64,000 nt of DNA from a bacterium (GCA_028282845.1 JANQGY010000017.1:45928-109927), one strand, 5' to 3'. Counted from the first letter of the stretch, positions 48,391 to 58,612 are shown. Notes: generated by a model not told the origin, from the sequence alone. A program made the numbers and translations.

Positions 48391-49446
48391 CTAACTACTT
48401 GGTTCTTCAATATTATTCATATGATAAAGTGTACGGATCGGGAATGGAATATTAATTCCTTCTTCATTATATCTTACCAATAATTTCTTAACAAATTCAT
48501 GGAATATCGGCCATTGATCGCCATAGCTGTAAACTTTGAAAAATATTTTCAGATTTATGCTCGAATCGCCAAATTCATAGAATCTAACGATCGGAGTAAA
48601 ATCTTTAACATGCTGTTCAATACCTTTCACAACATCTTTGGCTACTTCTAATGTAACTCTCTCAACCTGATCAAGATCGCTTTCGTATCCCACGCCCAAA
48701 AGGAATTTTGCAGAGAAAGTCCTATCAATAGAATCATAATTCTTCAAAATGGCATTTGATAGCACCGAGTTGGGAACAATAAATACATTATTAGATTTTT
48801 CTAAAATGGTGCTGTTTCTCCAAGTGATGCTGATGATCTCGCCTTTTTGACCTGATTCAAGTTCAATGAAATCACCGGGTTCAACTTTCTTGCTGAGTAA
48901 AATATGTAAGCCGGCAAAAACATCGGCAAGAGTATCTTTTAGAGCTAATGAAATCGCTAAACCACCAACTCCTAAGGCGGTTAGCATCGGCGTTATGGAA
49001 ACGCCGATAAATTCCAAAGCAACCAAAAGACCTACAACATAAACAATTGCTTTAACAAGATTTACAAATATTTTAGTCGAGGGCAGTGATTTCTTTTGTT
49101 TGGTTGACCATACATCAATCAAACCGATCAAAAATTTGTTGAGAGCAATTGTGATTGATATAATTAAAAGGAAAGTCAAAACTTTTATTATACTTTGTGA
49201 ATACGGCTCTAATAATTCGGTTGTAACCGTAATATAATATAAAGCTCCGATTGCCAGCCATATTACTATTTGTGATTCGATTGCTTCAAAGATCAGATCA
49301 TCAGTCTTGAATGATGTGCGTTGCACAAGCTTTCTAAGATAACGATGAATTACCGTTCTAAATAGCCAACCAATTAAAATAGCACCAATTAGAACTATAA
49401 TTGACGTATCCCAAGTGGTAAAAAATTGTGAATTAAAAAAATCCAT
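48391..49446 (-). CDS. MscS-family mechanosensitive ion channel
   Basis: The 351-residue protein has about four or five transmembrane helices in the first 180 residues. The pore helix LGVGGLAISLALKDTLADVF lies near residues 155-175. The MscS beta-domain follows, with SKKVEPGDFIEL, ITWRNSTILEKSNNVFIVPNSVLSN, and a C-terminal alpha/beta vestibule. It opens under membrane tension and protects against hypo-osmotic shock. It follows the M1 peptidase gene by 12 bases. Confidence 0.93.
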   Translation of the reverse strand: MDFFNSQFFTTWDTSIIVLIGAILIGWLFRTVIHRYLRKLVQRTSFKTDDLIFEAIESQIVIWLAIGALYYITVTTELLEPYSQSIIKVLTFLLIISITIALNKFLIGLIDVWSTKQKKSLPSTKIFVNLVKAIVYVVGLLVALEFIGVSITPMLTALGVGGLAISLALKDTLADVFAGLHILLSKKVEPGDFIELESGQKGEIISITWRNSTILEKSNNVFIVPNSVLSNAILKNYDSIDRTFSAKFLLGVGYESDLDQVERVTLEVAKDVVKGIEQHVKDFTPIVRFYEFGDSSINLKIFFKVYSYGDQWPIFHEFVKKLLVRYNEEGINIPFPIRTLYHMNNIEEPSS

Positions 49447-49458
49447 TTTGCTCCCAAA

Positions 49459-51411
49459 TTATTTTAGTAAGAGTACTTTACTTGATTTTACGAGTATATC
49501 ATTACTTACTTCAACCAAATAAGTTCCGGAAGGTACTCTATTCCCATGTCTATCAAATCCATTCCAATTAACAATATGTGTTCCCAAATTATAATTATTT
49601 GTTACACTCCAAATATTATCTCCCTCTAAATCATAAATTCTAATTTTTACTTTTGCAACCTTTGGAATACTAAATTTTATAGTAACTTCTGAATTAAACG
49701 GGTTTGGATAGAGCGGATACAGTATAAAATCATCTATAATCCCGCCGTTTTCCAATGTATCAAGACTTATGGATTCAATCCATCGCAAAATCCAATTATC
49801 GGGATCAATTTCAATTTGAGTTACTGTTTTATTTCCCACCGGAATTTGGAAATATTCTTCTTTAGCAGTATTATGGATTACTGTATCAAGATTTGTACCA
49901 TCGTGATAATTCACTCTTAGATCAATAGGCATCTCAAAGACTTCACTATCTTGAGTCTGATTTAGTTTAATAAGCAAATCACTATCAGCCTGACTGTAAA
50001 CAACTTTATAGATTGGATAAAACTCACCGTAAATCCATCGTTGGAAAAAATAATTAAGATCCATCCCCGAAATATCTTCCATGACCTCTTGGAATTGTTC
50101 AGTTACCGCAGATTTAAAACGATAACGATCTCCATATTCTCTTAGACCATTGAAAAAGTCATCATCACCTACAATATGCCGAAGCATGTGTAAAACCCAC
50201 GATGCTTTATTATAAGTTAAAGCCCAATTGAATATTCTCGACACACTTGTCGTATCTTCTACGTAAATTGTTCCACCGGACCAAACACGGTTTAATGACA
50301 TCTCATCATGTAAGCTTTGAATATCGTTATCTCTCAATTCATACCATAGTGCTTCGCTATATGTTGCAAACCCCTCATTTAACCATATATGATGAAAGTT
50401 AGCACAGGTCACCATATCGCCCCACCATTGATGAGCTAATTCATGCGCAATCAATCCTTCACTATATCCGCCCATACTGCTTAAGGTTTGATGCTCCATT
50501 CCACCACCCCATGTAAATTCAGCGTGTCCATATTTTTCCTTGATAAACGGATATTCGCTAAACCGCTGCGCCATTGCACCAATCATATCATTAGTTAAAA
50601 GATAGTTATCCTTAACATTATTGTAATTGTCGGGGAATACATAATACTCTAAACGCATAGAATCAGAGGGACTATATTTATACCAATCGTAAAAAACAGT
50701 ATATGGATGAATTGCGACCGAAACTAAGTAGGTAGCTATCGGATAGCGTTCCTGCCAATGATAGGTTGTCCAATCCCCATCAGTTTCAGTATCCACTAGC
50801 AACCCATTTGATGCAGCAATTAAATTTAAAGGAACAGTTAATGATATATCAAGGGAATCAGCCTTGTCTAACGGTGTATCTTTGCAGGGCCACCAAGTGC
50901 GTGCACCATACGGTTCACTTAAACTCCATATCATTGGGTCATTATTGTGATTATCAAAGACAAATCCGCCAAAGCCGGAGGATTGAGGAGTACCATGATA
51001 TTCAATAATGAAGTAAAATTCTTTGCCGATTGTTAATTGGTCATTATAAAAAAATAGTGAAAGTAAATCAGATTGATGTTCAAAACTTATATCGTTACCT
51101 TGCTCATCTTTGACGGCATCTACTTGTAATGCCAATGAAAGATCAAAATCTATTTGATTAGTTGAATCAGTGATTATTGTGCCGGCAACACCAACTGTCC
51201 CATATATAATTTTTACTGACGGATCAATCTTCATATCAATATCATAAAATGTAACATCATAGTTATTCTGGGAATCTGATTGTATGCTTTGTTTTGTTAT
51301 AAATGACAATGCGCTTTTTGCATGAGAACACTCAATCTCACTCTTTTCAGTTTCCTGAGCAAGTACGATGCTTAACAACAAAAGAATAAAAAAATAATAT
51401 TTAAAGTTCAT
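49459..51411 (-). CDS. Secreted M1-family aminopeptidase with T9SS sorting domain
   Basis: From ATG 51411 (MNFKYYFFILLLLSIVLAQ signal peptide) this 650-residue protein contains GGMEHQTLSS, the zinc motif HELAHQWWGD followed by NEGFATYSEALW with the third ligand, and a late Tyr-rich region. This is the M1 gluzincin pattern. The last 90 residues are a T9SS type A sorting domain: YPLYPNPFNSEVTIKFSIP, then GTYLVEVS. It would be exported and attached to the cell surface by the PorU-dependent system. A longer start at 51450 would put 13 residues before the signal peptide and is less likely. Confidence 0.92.
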   Translation of the reverse strand: MNFKYYFFILLLLSIVLAQETEKSEIECSHAKSALSFITKQSIQSDSQNNYDVTFYDIDMKIDPSVKIIYGTVGVAGTIITDSTNQIDFDLSLALQVDAVKDEQGNDISFEHQSDLLSLFFYNDQLTIGKEFYFIIEYHGTPQSSGFGGFVFDNHNNDPMIWSLSEPYGARTWWPCKDTPLDKADSLDISLTVPLNLIAASNGLLVDTETDGDWTTYHWQERYPIATYLVSVAIHPYTVFYDWYKYSPSDSMRLEYYVFPDNYNNVKDNYLLTNDMIGAMAQRFSEYPFIKEKYGHAEFTWGGGMEHQTLSSMGGYSEGLIAHELAHQWWGDMVTCANFHHIWLNEGFATYSEALWYELRDNDIQSLHDEMSLNRVWSGGTIYVEDTTSVSRIFNWALTYNKASWVLHMLRHIVGDDDFFNGLREYGDRYRFKSAVTEQFQEVMEDISGMDLNYFFQRWIYGEFYPIYKVVYSQADSDLLIKLNQTQDSEVFEMPIDLRVNYHDGTNLDTVIHNTAKEEYFQIPVGNKTVTQIEIDPDNWILRWIESISLDTLENGGIIDDFILYPLYPNPFNSEVTIKFSIPKVAKVKIRIYDLEGDNIWSVTNNYNLGTHIVNWNGFDRHGNRVPSGTYLVEVSNDILVKSSKVLLLK

Positions 51412-51489
51412 AGGCCTACCATAATTGTCGCTATATAATATATTTACCAATAAGAAGTTAGTAATAACCGTTTAATATTAACTGTAAAT

Positions 51490-51520
51490 AAAGAGCCCCT
51501 CAATTTGTGAGGGGCTCTTT
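51490..51520 (-). terminator. Rho-independent terminator of the S46 peptidase gene
   Basis: AAAGAGCCCC pairs with GGGGCTCTTT around an 11-base loop. The hairpin starts 22 bases after the S46 stop on the minus strand and is followed by ATTTACAGT. The symmetric A/T flanks mean it could work in either direction. Confidence 0.8.
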
Positions 51521-51541
51521 GATTTATTAATTGATTACGGT

Positions 51542-53683
51542 TTATTTCAAACCCATTTCTTCTAATAAGTAATCAGCTCCCGCAAATTTTTCGGTAACGA
51601 ACATTACATATCTAATATCAACCGATATTGTTCGTTGAATTGCCGGATCGAATTTCCAATCGGAAAGCATAGCTTCCAAATTTCCGTCGAAAGCAATCCC
51701 GATCATTTCACCATAGGCATTCAGCACGGGACTACCGCTATTTCCGTTGGTTATGTCAGTAGTATGCAGAAATGCGATTGGCATGTCATCTAAATCAGTA
51801 TCTATCCAATTACCATAATCGCGAGTTTCATATAATTCCCTTAGTTTTGGCGGTAAATTAAATGGACTTTCACCGGTATCTTTTTCAATGGCACCGGCAA
51901 GAGTTGTAAAAGGTGCATATTTTACCGCATCACGCGGTTTATATCCTTCAACATCGCCGTAGGTAAATCGGAATGAGCTGTTCGCATCCGGATACACAGC
52001 TTTGTCAGACATCAATCTTAAAGCTTCCATGTATTTTTTTCGTAAGGCAGTTACTTCGGCATTAAACTTCTCACTTGCTTTACGATCAATTTCATCTTCC
52101 GGATACATCGCTATAGCCAATTCCAAAAATGGATCATTTAAGTTCTTTAATTCATTAGAACTTAATTCAAAGAGTGTTTTGACATATTCAGCATCATTCA
52201 ATTTTGTATTCTCAAAAGCATGATCCACAAATTCTGAAGCAGACATATTATTTTTGGTTAATACTTTATCAATTCCTTTTACCCTACTATTTACCGGCAA
52301 CTCAACGGCCTTTTCAATGAAATATTTCAATAATTCTTTTTGAGCGGGCTCATAAAATCCCATGTACCGGTAATGCAGCCTTGCTACATTCCTTTGCACA
52401 TCTTTTTCACTAAAATTGGGATCTCTTTCTGTTTCAGATTTTTCACGTTCATTTACAGTATATACCAATTGATTTGCAACAGATGGTAAGGTTCCTGCCC
52501 AATATCCGAATGCATTCAGAACATCGTCATGCTTTTTGGTGGTTCCAAGACCTTTATATAATTCACCAATATCTTCCAGAACATTTGCGTACTTCTTCTT
52601 TAATTTGCGATCTGATTTCACAAATTCCATAAATTTCTTTTCCTGCTCAATCGTTTTCTGAATGAAGTCATCTCTATCCATTGCAGCAACTGTACCGGTA
52701 TATTTTTTTTCGTAATTGGCTATTCCTTTGCGCATACCGGCTACTGCCATCGCAGCTTCCGGAGAATCCTCACCGGCTTTTTCTAAAATTTCGATTACAT
52801 CCGCAGCTTTTTTCAACCAATCGGGATAATATAATTCGCGGTTATAAATTGCAGAATGCGATGTACGATATCGGGATGTCCTACCAGGGAAACCCATTAT
52901 CATGGTAAAATCACCTTCATTAAGATCGCGCGTGGAAATCTTTAACCATTTTTTAGGTTGATACGGAACATTTTCCGGATCATATTTGCGCCCGACTCCG
53001 TCAGGCGATACGTACACGCGGGCGAAGGCAAAATCGCCGGTGTGGCGCGGCCACATCCAGTTATCAATATCTCCGCCGTAATTGCCAATCGCCAAAGGCG
53101 GCATATAAACTATGCGAACGTCATCGAACCGTTTATAGATGTAAAGCAGGTATTGTTGTCCTTCATACATTTCAGCTATCTTTGCCGTGACATCTTCTTT
53201 ACCTTCCTCAATGGCGTCTGTCATAGTCTGAATCTTTTTGTCAATCGCTTTTTGACGTTTAACTAAATCTTTGATTTTTGCACCGGCAGCCAATACTTCA
53301 TCGGTTACATCGCGTATTTCGTCAATTACCATTGCCGATGTGCCCGGAGCCTGAATTTCTTCTTCAGGTGAATTGGCAAGAAAACCATCGGTTAAATAGT
53401 CAGTTCCCTGTGTGGATGCACGTTGTACAGCACCATAGGCAACATGATGATTAGTTAATATTAGTCCATTCGATGATACGAACTCGGACGTCCCACCTCC
53501 GAGATTAACGATTGCATTAAATAGGGAAGTACCGTCATTATTATATACTTCTTCTAACGGTATTTTCAAACCCTTCTTGTGCAGATCCAGTTTATCAATT
53601 TGATCCATGGTCCACATTCCCTCGTCAGCGAATGCAAATCCAACCATAGACAAAATTATTGCTAAACTAATTAGTTTTTTCAT
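51542..53683 (-). CDS. S46-family dipeptidyl-peptidase, DPP7-like
   Basis: The 713-residue protein has a signal peptide (ending FAFA). The catalytic His is in ILTNHHVAYGAVQ (residues 79-80) and the catalytic Ser is in NGNSGSPVLNAYGE (about residue 649). A Gly sits 18 residues later in IAFDGNLE (667). In Porphyromonas gingivalis that last position is Gly in DPP7 (hydrophobic P1) and Arg in DPP11 (acidic P1), so a DPP7-like specificity is expected. S46 enzymes trim dipeptides from proteins in the periplasm. A terminator follows its stop. Confidence 0.93.
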   Translation of the reverse strand: MKKLISLAIILSMVGFAFADEGMWTMDQIDKLDLHKKGLKIPLEEVYNNDGTSLFNAIVNLGGGTSEFVSSNGLILTNHHVAYGAVQRASTQGTDYLTDGFLANSPEEEIQAPGTSAMVIDEIRDVTDEVLAAGAKIKDLVKRQKAIDKKIQTMTDAIEEGKEDVTAKIAEMYEGQQYLLYIYKRFDDVRIVYMPPLAIGNYGGDIDNWMWPRHTGDFAFARVYVSPDGVGRKYDPENVPYQPKKWLKISTRDLNEGDFTMIMGFPGRTSRYRTSHSAIYNRELYYPDWLKKAADVIEILEKAGEDSPEAAMAVAGMRKGIANYEKKYTGTVAAMDRDDFIQKTIEQEKKFMEFVKSDRKLKKKYANVLEDIGELYKGLGTTKKHDDVLNAFGYWAGTLPSVANQLVYTVNEREKSETERDPNFSEKDVQRNVARLHYRYMGFYEPAQKELLKYFIEKAVELPVNSRVKGIDKVLTKNNMSASEFVDHAFENTKLNDAEYVKTLFELSSNELKNLNDPFLELAIAMYPEDEIDRKASEKFNAEVTALRKKYMEALRLMSDKAVYPDANSSFRFTYGDVEGYKPRDAVKYAPFTTLAGAIEKDTGESPFNLPPKLRELYETRDYGNWIDTDLDDMPIAFLHTTDITNGNSGSPVLNAYGEMIGIAFDGNLEAMLSDWKFDPAIQRTISVDIRYVMFVTEKFAGADYLLEEMGLK

Positions 53684-53805
53684 TTTATTCCTCTAGATTG
53701 GTTTTTGAAACATTAATATTAGACCTTAATATCCTAAAATAGTTGTCATATACTAAAGGTGATTTTACTAAAATCTTACTACAAATATAAATCAGAAATA
53801 AACTA

Positions 53806-53838
53806 CCGCAACTGCCGATCTAAACTGCGGTATTGGAT
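53806..53838 (-). repeat. Decayed copy of the comM 3' end (copy A)
   Basis: Read on the minus strand this contains ATCCAATACCGCAGTTTAG, GATCGGCAG, then TTGCGG, which matches the comM terminal codons ([10 protein letters not shown]) with about 29 of 35 positions identical. It is a duplicated tail of comM, not part of a complete gene. On its plus-strand side it runs directly into a helix-turn-helix gene fragment (53843). TACCGCA and TGCGGTA around it form an inverted repeat. Confidence 0.65.
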
Positions 53839-53842
53839 CGTT

Positions 53843-53950
53843 GGAAAGGATTTAGCTAAACTGTGGAACTGTTCGGAAGCAACTATCTATAATTGGGAAA
53901 ATAATTTTGTGCATATATCTCAGAATAAATATAAATTAAGAAAGAAATGA
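53843..53950 (+). pseudogene. Fragment of a small helix-turn-helix regulator gene (C-terminal part)
   Basis: The frame reads GKDLAKLWNCSEATIYNWEN and on to a natural TGA stop. It resembles the XRE-type recognition helix motif (KDVA-x-LGVSE-x-TIYNWE) of small HTH proteins. The N-terminal half is missing and is replaced by the comM tail repeat. The HTH fragment at 59672 supplies the complementary N-terminal half of a similar protein, but the two differ in sequence. No intact gene is present here. Confidence 0.5.
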
Positions 53951-54018
53951 GTTGATTCTATGGTCGAAGAATAAATTAAATCTAATTTAGAATAAAATAT
54001 TATATGTCACTAAACAAA

Positions 54019-54828
54019 TCACTTACGAACAAAAATATTTAATGAATCAACTACTACTGAACCAAATACACCATAACCATTTTCAATTCCTGCAACTGGA
54101 TATCCATCAAATTCATGGTGCTTAAAATTTTCATCAAATCCCATTAAAATTAATGTATATCTCCTTTCATCTTCAATAAATTCACCATTCCAATGTTGCT
54201 CATCATACCTAATTAACTCTCCCGGTATAATTATAGACTGATTGACAGTATTGAAAATGTGTATATCTCTACGAACAGTAGTTTTCCCCTGCCAACTAAA
54301 ATTATATGGAGGGCCTTTCAGATTAATTACATAACCGAATGCAGTATCGTCTTTTTCCCAAATGATCTCAAGAGGAGTTCTATCCGTTGTATAAGTATTT
54401 GGATAGGGTGTTAGCAATCTTATTGGGTTTGGAACAGTTGTTTCACCTTTTAATGTACCAATGTCTGTTTCAATCTTTAAACTATAGGTTTCACCGGATT
54501 CGATTACAAATTTTTCTGATATGTTCGTATATCTTGAGGGAGTATAGTAATTAGTGGAATCTATATAATAATCAAATTTATAGACGCTATCTGAATTTCT
54601 AATCTCAACTTCACCATTTTTAATGAACAGCTCCTCGGCTTCGATTAATTGTTCCACATCTTCGAAGGTTCTGTAAACAAAGATGAAGTGTTGTTCCAGT
54701 CCCTTTTCAAGTACTACATATACACTAATTTCTTCTTCAAATTTTGGTGCAGAATTGTTTTTACAATTAAAGATAAATATAAATGATATTGATAATATAA
54801 ATAATCGTTTAATTGTATTGGTACGCAT
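54019..54828 (-). CDS. DUF4249-like surface lipoprotein
   Basis: From ATG 54828 (just after the TonB receptor stop) the 269-residue protein has a lipoprotein-like N-terminus ending FIFNCKNN, where Cys would be lipidated. A beta-rich region follows, then a WEKDDTAFGYVINLKGP segment typical of fibronectin-like or DUF4249 proteins. DUF4249 proteins usually pair with a SusC/FecA-like TonB receptor, as here. An upstream in-frame ATG at 54843 adds five residues. It lies in the interval between comM tail copies and looks accessory. Confidence 0.65.
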   Translation of the reverse strand: MRTNTIKRLFILSISFIFIFNCKNNSAPKFEEEISVYVVLEKGLEQHFIFVYRTFEDVEQLIEAEELFIKNGEVEIRNSDSVYKFDYYIDSTNYYTPSRYTNISEKFVIESGETYSLKIETDIGTLKGETTVPNPIRLLTPYPNTYTTDRTPLEIIWEKDDTAFGYVINLKGPPYNFSWQGKTTVRRDIHIFNTVNQSIIIPGELIRYDEQHWNGEFIEDERRYTLILMGFDENFKHHEFDGYPVAGIENGYGVFGSVVVDSLNIFVRK

Positions 54829-54830
54829 GA

Positions 54831-57167
54831 TTAAAATTCCCATTCTAATTCAAATGAAGGCAAAATTGGAAAATTATTAAAGTTCTCTTCCTCTGTCATA
54901 TTTGCATAAAGTGAATAATCATATTCAATCGGATTATACCTATTATATACATTCATTATTTGTAATTTTAACCATAGTCGAGAATCTTGAAAAAACCATG
55001 CCTTTGAAATGTTTATATCCATTCGATGGTAAGGAGGGAAATTCATCGAATTTTCTTTTCCATAAACTAAATCCATTCTGGTTGAGCCCCAATAGCTATT
55101 ACCATAGTTCCAGTAAATATCTCCAACTCGGATATCGAGTTCGTCCGGTCCTGCCCCAACAAATTTTCCTGTGATTGGTGTGTATGGCAGCCCAGTCATA
55201 AAGTTCCAACGGATGCCAAATTGCCAACCCTTATTATTGAGATATGAAATTTCGTTATAAAAACTATGTCTTCGTTCAAAGGGTGCAGTGAATTTCTCAC
55301 CGTTTCTATCTATCATTATAAAGTTCATTGTGTAAGAAGAACTGATACTTAAACCATCCTGGATTTCACGTTCTAACAGCAACTCAATTCCTGCTGAATT
55401 CTGATTATTATAAATAATTTCATGCTGACCGTATCTATGGATGGCAGGTATGTTATATAACTTCTTATAATAGGCTTCGGCACGGAGCTTTAATGACATC
55501 GGGAGTAGTCCGCGGTATCCAATGGCAAAGTTATTTGAGCTTAGTGGCTTTTCTCCGCCTCTAATGGGGAAATAGGCTGAGAAGGGTGCTGAAATATCAG
55601 AATAATTTGCTGTTTTGAGTGTATAGTAATATTGTTCATTGCGCGAAAAGTTTATGGTAATGCTATTACTTGGAGATAATAGTCTGATATACTGTAAACG
55701 TGGAAGAATAAAATAATTATTCGATATTTCATTCCAACCAAATCGTAATCCACCGGATATTTTATTTGTTGGGTCGATGCTATATGTATCTTGAATATAT
55801 CCGATAATTTGGTAGCCGGAATCATAATAAGAATATTTTTGCGGTGCATAATCAAAAAAAATATATTGTGGTATTCCGACTATATTTCCCAATTTTGTAG
55901 CATCGTTGATGTTCCAATCTCCTTGATAAAACAAATAATTCAACTCAAATCCAAAAGACAAATGGCTTTTATTTTTGTACAGATTAAAACTTTGTTTGAG
56001 CCCCAAAATATTTTGCTTGTTATCAATATCAACATGATTAGTATTTGAATAAGCAATTCCATCACTTAAATACAAATGAGATAGTGAATTAAAGTTTATA
56101 TTAGGTGAGTATGACCATTTCAAACTAACCACCTGATTTCCCCAATATGGTGAAATTAACCCTTCAATATCTTCTTCATCGTATTCAAGAATATTTGAAA
56201 ATATATCCCTAGATAAAAAACAGTTAAATGTTAACTCATTTTTACTATTTATTTTGTATTTATAATTACCTTGTATATCATAGAAATAATAGGAACCATA
56301 TTCGCCTGAGAAAAGTATCTCTATTAAATCAAAGTAAGTTCGCCTTGCTGCAATAAAGAAGGAATGTTTTCCAAAGGTTTTTCCAAAGGATATTTTTGAT
56401 GATAATAATCCTAAAGAAATTTTATTGCTGTATCTTTGCAAATTATCCCTGCTTTTGGGTATTAGATTAAGCCTGCCACCTAAATATCCGCCATGTTCTG
56501 CATCATAAATACCCGGAGAGAATTCAACTGTTTTAATTCCATCTGAATTAAACGAGCTGAAAGCGCCACCAAGATGATATGGATTTAATATTGGTACATC
56601 ATCATAAGCAATTTGAGTTTGGTCAAAATTACTACCGCGAATATAAATTAACCCCGAGTAATCATTTGTATGGGTAACGCTTGGCAGATTCTGTACAATC
56701 CTGAAAACATCAACCTCTCCAAGCACTGGTCTTGAAGTTAAAGTTCTAATATCTAAATCAATGTCCATTGGACTAAAATTAGATATTTTCTTAAAGCCAA
56801 TTACGCTAATTGGTTGTTGTTCAATGGGTTTTTGCTTTAGATAAATGTACAGTTTTTGCGTTTTTCTTTCCCTAATCAAAATATTCAGGGTATCTGATCT
56901 ATAACCAATCATTTGAGCAACAATTTTATATTCGGCAGCAGGTAGATTAAGACTAAAGTGTCCATTCTTATCTGTAGTTGTACCAAGAGATGTGTTGAGA
57001 ATTAATATTTGGGCAGTTTCAAGTGGTTCTGCTGCTACATCATCCACAATCCAACCATTGGTTATTCCATATTTCTCCTGGGCAATAATCTGGTTAGTAA
57101 CTAATATTAAAACAGCTGCCAAAAAATATTTAATATAATACAATTGACAGCTAATTTTAATATTCAT
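54831..57167 (-). CDS. TonB-dependent receptor with N-terminal carboxypeptidase-like domain
   Basis: The 778-residue protein has a signal peptide, then a carboxypeptidase-D-regulatory-like domain (GWIVDDVAAEPLETAQILILN onward, about residues 37-115). The plug domain contains DVFRIVQNLPSV and LIYIRGSNFDQTQIAYDDVPIL, and a beta-barrel to the C-terminus ends in FELEWEF with terminal Phe. It is an outer-membrane importer that uses TonB energy. The natural substrate is unknown. It starts a minus-strand pair with the DUF4249-like lipoprotein. Confidence 0.92.
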   Translation of the reverse strand: MNIKISCQLYYIKYFLAAVLILVTNQIIAQEKYGITNGWIVDDVAAEPLETAQILILNTSLGTTTDKNGHFSLNLPAAEYKIVAQMIGYRSDTLNILIRERKTQKLYIYLKQKPIEQQPISVIGFKKISNFSPMDIDLDIRTLTSRPVLGEVDVFRIVQNLPSVTHTNDYSGLIYIRGSNFDQTQIAYDDVPILNPYHLGGAFSSFNSDGIKTVEFSPGIYDAEHGGYLGGRLNLIPKSRDNLQRYSNKISLGLLSSKISFGKTFGKHSFFIAARRTYFDLIEILFSGEYGSYYFYDIQGNYKYKINSKNELTFNCFLSRDIFSNILEYDEEDIEGLISPYWGNQVVSLKWSYSPNINFNSLSHLYLSDGIAYSNTNHVDIDNKQNILGLKQSFNLYKNKSHLSFGFELNYLFYQGDWNINDATKLGNIVGIPQYIFFDYAPQKYSYYDSGYQIIGYIQDTYSIDPTNKISGGLRFGWNEISNNYFILPRLQYIRLLSPSNSITINFSRNEQYYYTLKTANYSDISAPFSAYFPIRGGEKPLSSNNFAIGYRGLLPMSLKLRAEAYYKKLYNIPAIHRYGQHEIIYNNQNSAGIELLLEREIQDGLSISSSYTMNFIMIDRNGEKFTAPFERRHSFYNEISYLNNKGWQFGIRWNFMTGLPYTPITGKFVGAGPDELDIRVGDIYWNYGNSYWGSTRMDLVYGKENSMNFPPYHRMDINISKAWFFQDSRLWLKLQIMNVYNRYNPIEYDYSLYANMTEEENFNNFPILPSFELEWEF

Positions 57168-57183
57168 GTGATATCCTTGAGTG

Positions 57184-58266
57184 TTAATATACTGGTCTCA
57201 CCCAAATATCGGCATCATTTCTTGTTCCATCCCATCGTTGAAAATAGTCATTTGTGCGTATATAATTCTGGGGATAACCATAAACATCAGCTTGAATGTA
57301 TTTGTCTTTTTCTAGCAAATCATCATTATTAATATCATCTTCCCAAATCTCCGTAAACACAGTATGATGATCGGTGTTTGGGTTATTTATATTTGTAGTA
57401 TATATCGTTTTTGGTAGCCAGTCATGGTTATTATCCCAGTATGTTTTTTCGTCATTCACTTTTGTAAAATTTGTTCTATCCCAAGATGAGCCATATTTTT
57501 TTGTTTTCACATATATTTCTGGATCACCTTTCCACCATGGTTCATGATCATCCATTAATCTAAAGTTTACAATTTCTAAATTCCACGCGGTGCCAAGGAT
57601 TTTTTTGAAGGACGTACTTTTGTCACTTTCAAGATAAGCCACCCGTTCATTAAGTCCAATAACAACAACAGGACGGTCAGGCTCAATCTGAGCGTCCAAA
57701 ACATACTTTTTCCCATTTTGATCAAAGGCAACTAATTCCTCCACTTCGGTATCTTCTTTTGTAACCGGATCGTAAGCAACTAATATTGTTTTACTAATAT
57801 TCCATTTATCAAAATGAACAGGTACACTGACTTGCAGTAATGGTACGGCATTAAATTGATCAACCATGTCAATTTTGGAATTATATAGTTTTCTTATGAT
57901 GTTTTTAAACTTGCCTTTATTGGTAAATTCATTGTCAGCTATTACTTCCCATAATGCATCATAGTCGTTGTCGAATTGTTTGCCAATTTCTTCTTTTAAG
58001 TAAGCACCAATTTCAGGATCAGTAAGCAATTTTGCAATTGCCATTGCAAAATATTTCATTTTCACTTCGTATTCTTGCAAACTTTTGTCATCTGCTTTCG
58101 CTAGATTTTCATTAGTCATTAGGGCTAAATCAGCTTTATCAATATCAATCGTACCAAAAGTTGCTGCAGGATTAAAATTATTTTCTATTGGTGAGTTAAT
58201 AGAATTGCTTTCACAACTTAATAGAACTATTGTTGAAAGTATTAATAATACTGCTGTGTTTTTCAC
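57184..58266 (-). CDS. Unrecognised 360-residue lipoprotein
   Basis: MKNTAVLLILSTIVLLSCES is a clear lipoprotein signal with lipobox LLSC (Cys18). The rest is mixed alpha and beta, with a Trp- and Asp-rich C-terminal part (HEPWWKGDPEIYV, WIYV-like IWVRPVY). No family is assigned. It is upstream of the TonB receptor by 16 bases in the same direction, so it may belong to the same uptake system. It might hold a metal-binding region, but no motif proves it. Confidence 0.75.
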   Translation of the reverse strand: MKNTAVLLILSTIVLLSCESNSINSPIENNFNPAATFGTIDIDKADLALMTNENLAKADDKSLQEYEVKMKYFAMAIAKLLTDPEIGAYLKEEIGKQFDNDYDALWEVIADNEFTNKGKFKNIIRKLYNSKIDMVDQFNAVPLLQVSVPVHFDKWNISKTILVAYDPVTKEDTEVEELVAFDQNGKKYVLDAQIEPDRPVVVIGLNERVAYLESDKSTSFKKILGTAWNLEIVNFRLMDDHEPWWKGDPEIYVKTKKYGSSWDRTNFTKVNDEKTYWDNNHDWLPKTIYTTNINNPNTDHHTVFTEIWEDDINNDDLLEKDKYIQADVYGYPQNYIRTNDYFQRWDGTRNDADIWVRPVY

Positions 58267-58365
58267 AATTATCTCCTACTTTTCAATTAGAAATAAACTA
58301 AATAATAGTTAATTTCAAACTATGTTACAGGCCTTCCTATTGGAACCGCATGTAACTACCAAGTA

Positions 58366-58409
58366 GGGCTGTACTCATAAAGACGTACAGCCCCTTCTCT
58401 TTTTTATTA
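58366..58409 (+). terminator. Plus-strand terminator-like hairpin in the gap 58267-58612
   Basis: GGGCTGTAC pairs with GTACAGCCC around a ten-base loop, followed by CTTCTCTTTTTTATTAG. It therefore looks like a rho-independent terminator on the plus strand. No plus-strand gene ends just before it; the neighbours are the divergent start of a minus-strand lipoprotein at 58266 and a plus-strand gene at 58613. It may be the remnant of a lost gene or a leader attenuator. The rest of the 346-base gap shows only AT-rich promoter-like sequence. Confidence 0.5.
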
Positions 58410-58612
58410 GCTTAAACTAGCTAATTCTATTTCTTTTATAACTAATGTGTAATTCATTTAAGTAATTACATTAATATTGTAATTTATTAATATATTTTGT
58501 GATAGGCAATAAACTTTGATTTACTCCAATTATATTTCATATCAATAATATTATTGTATTAAGTTATATACACTCAAATCACAATTTCTATAATATCTAA
58601 GGAGATTTATTT

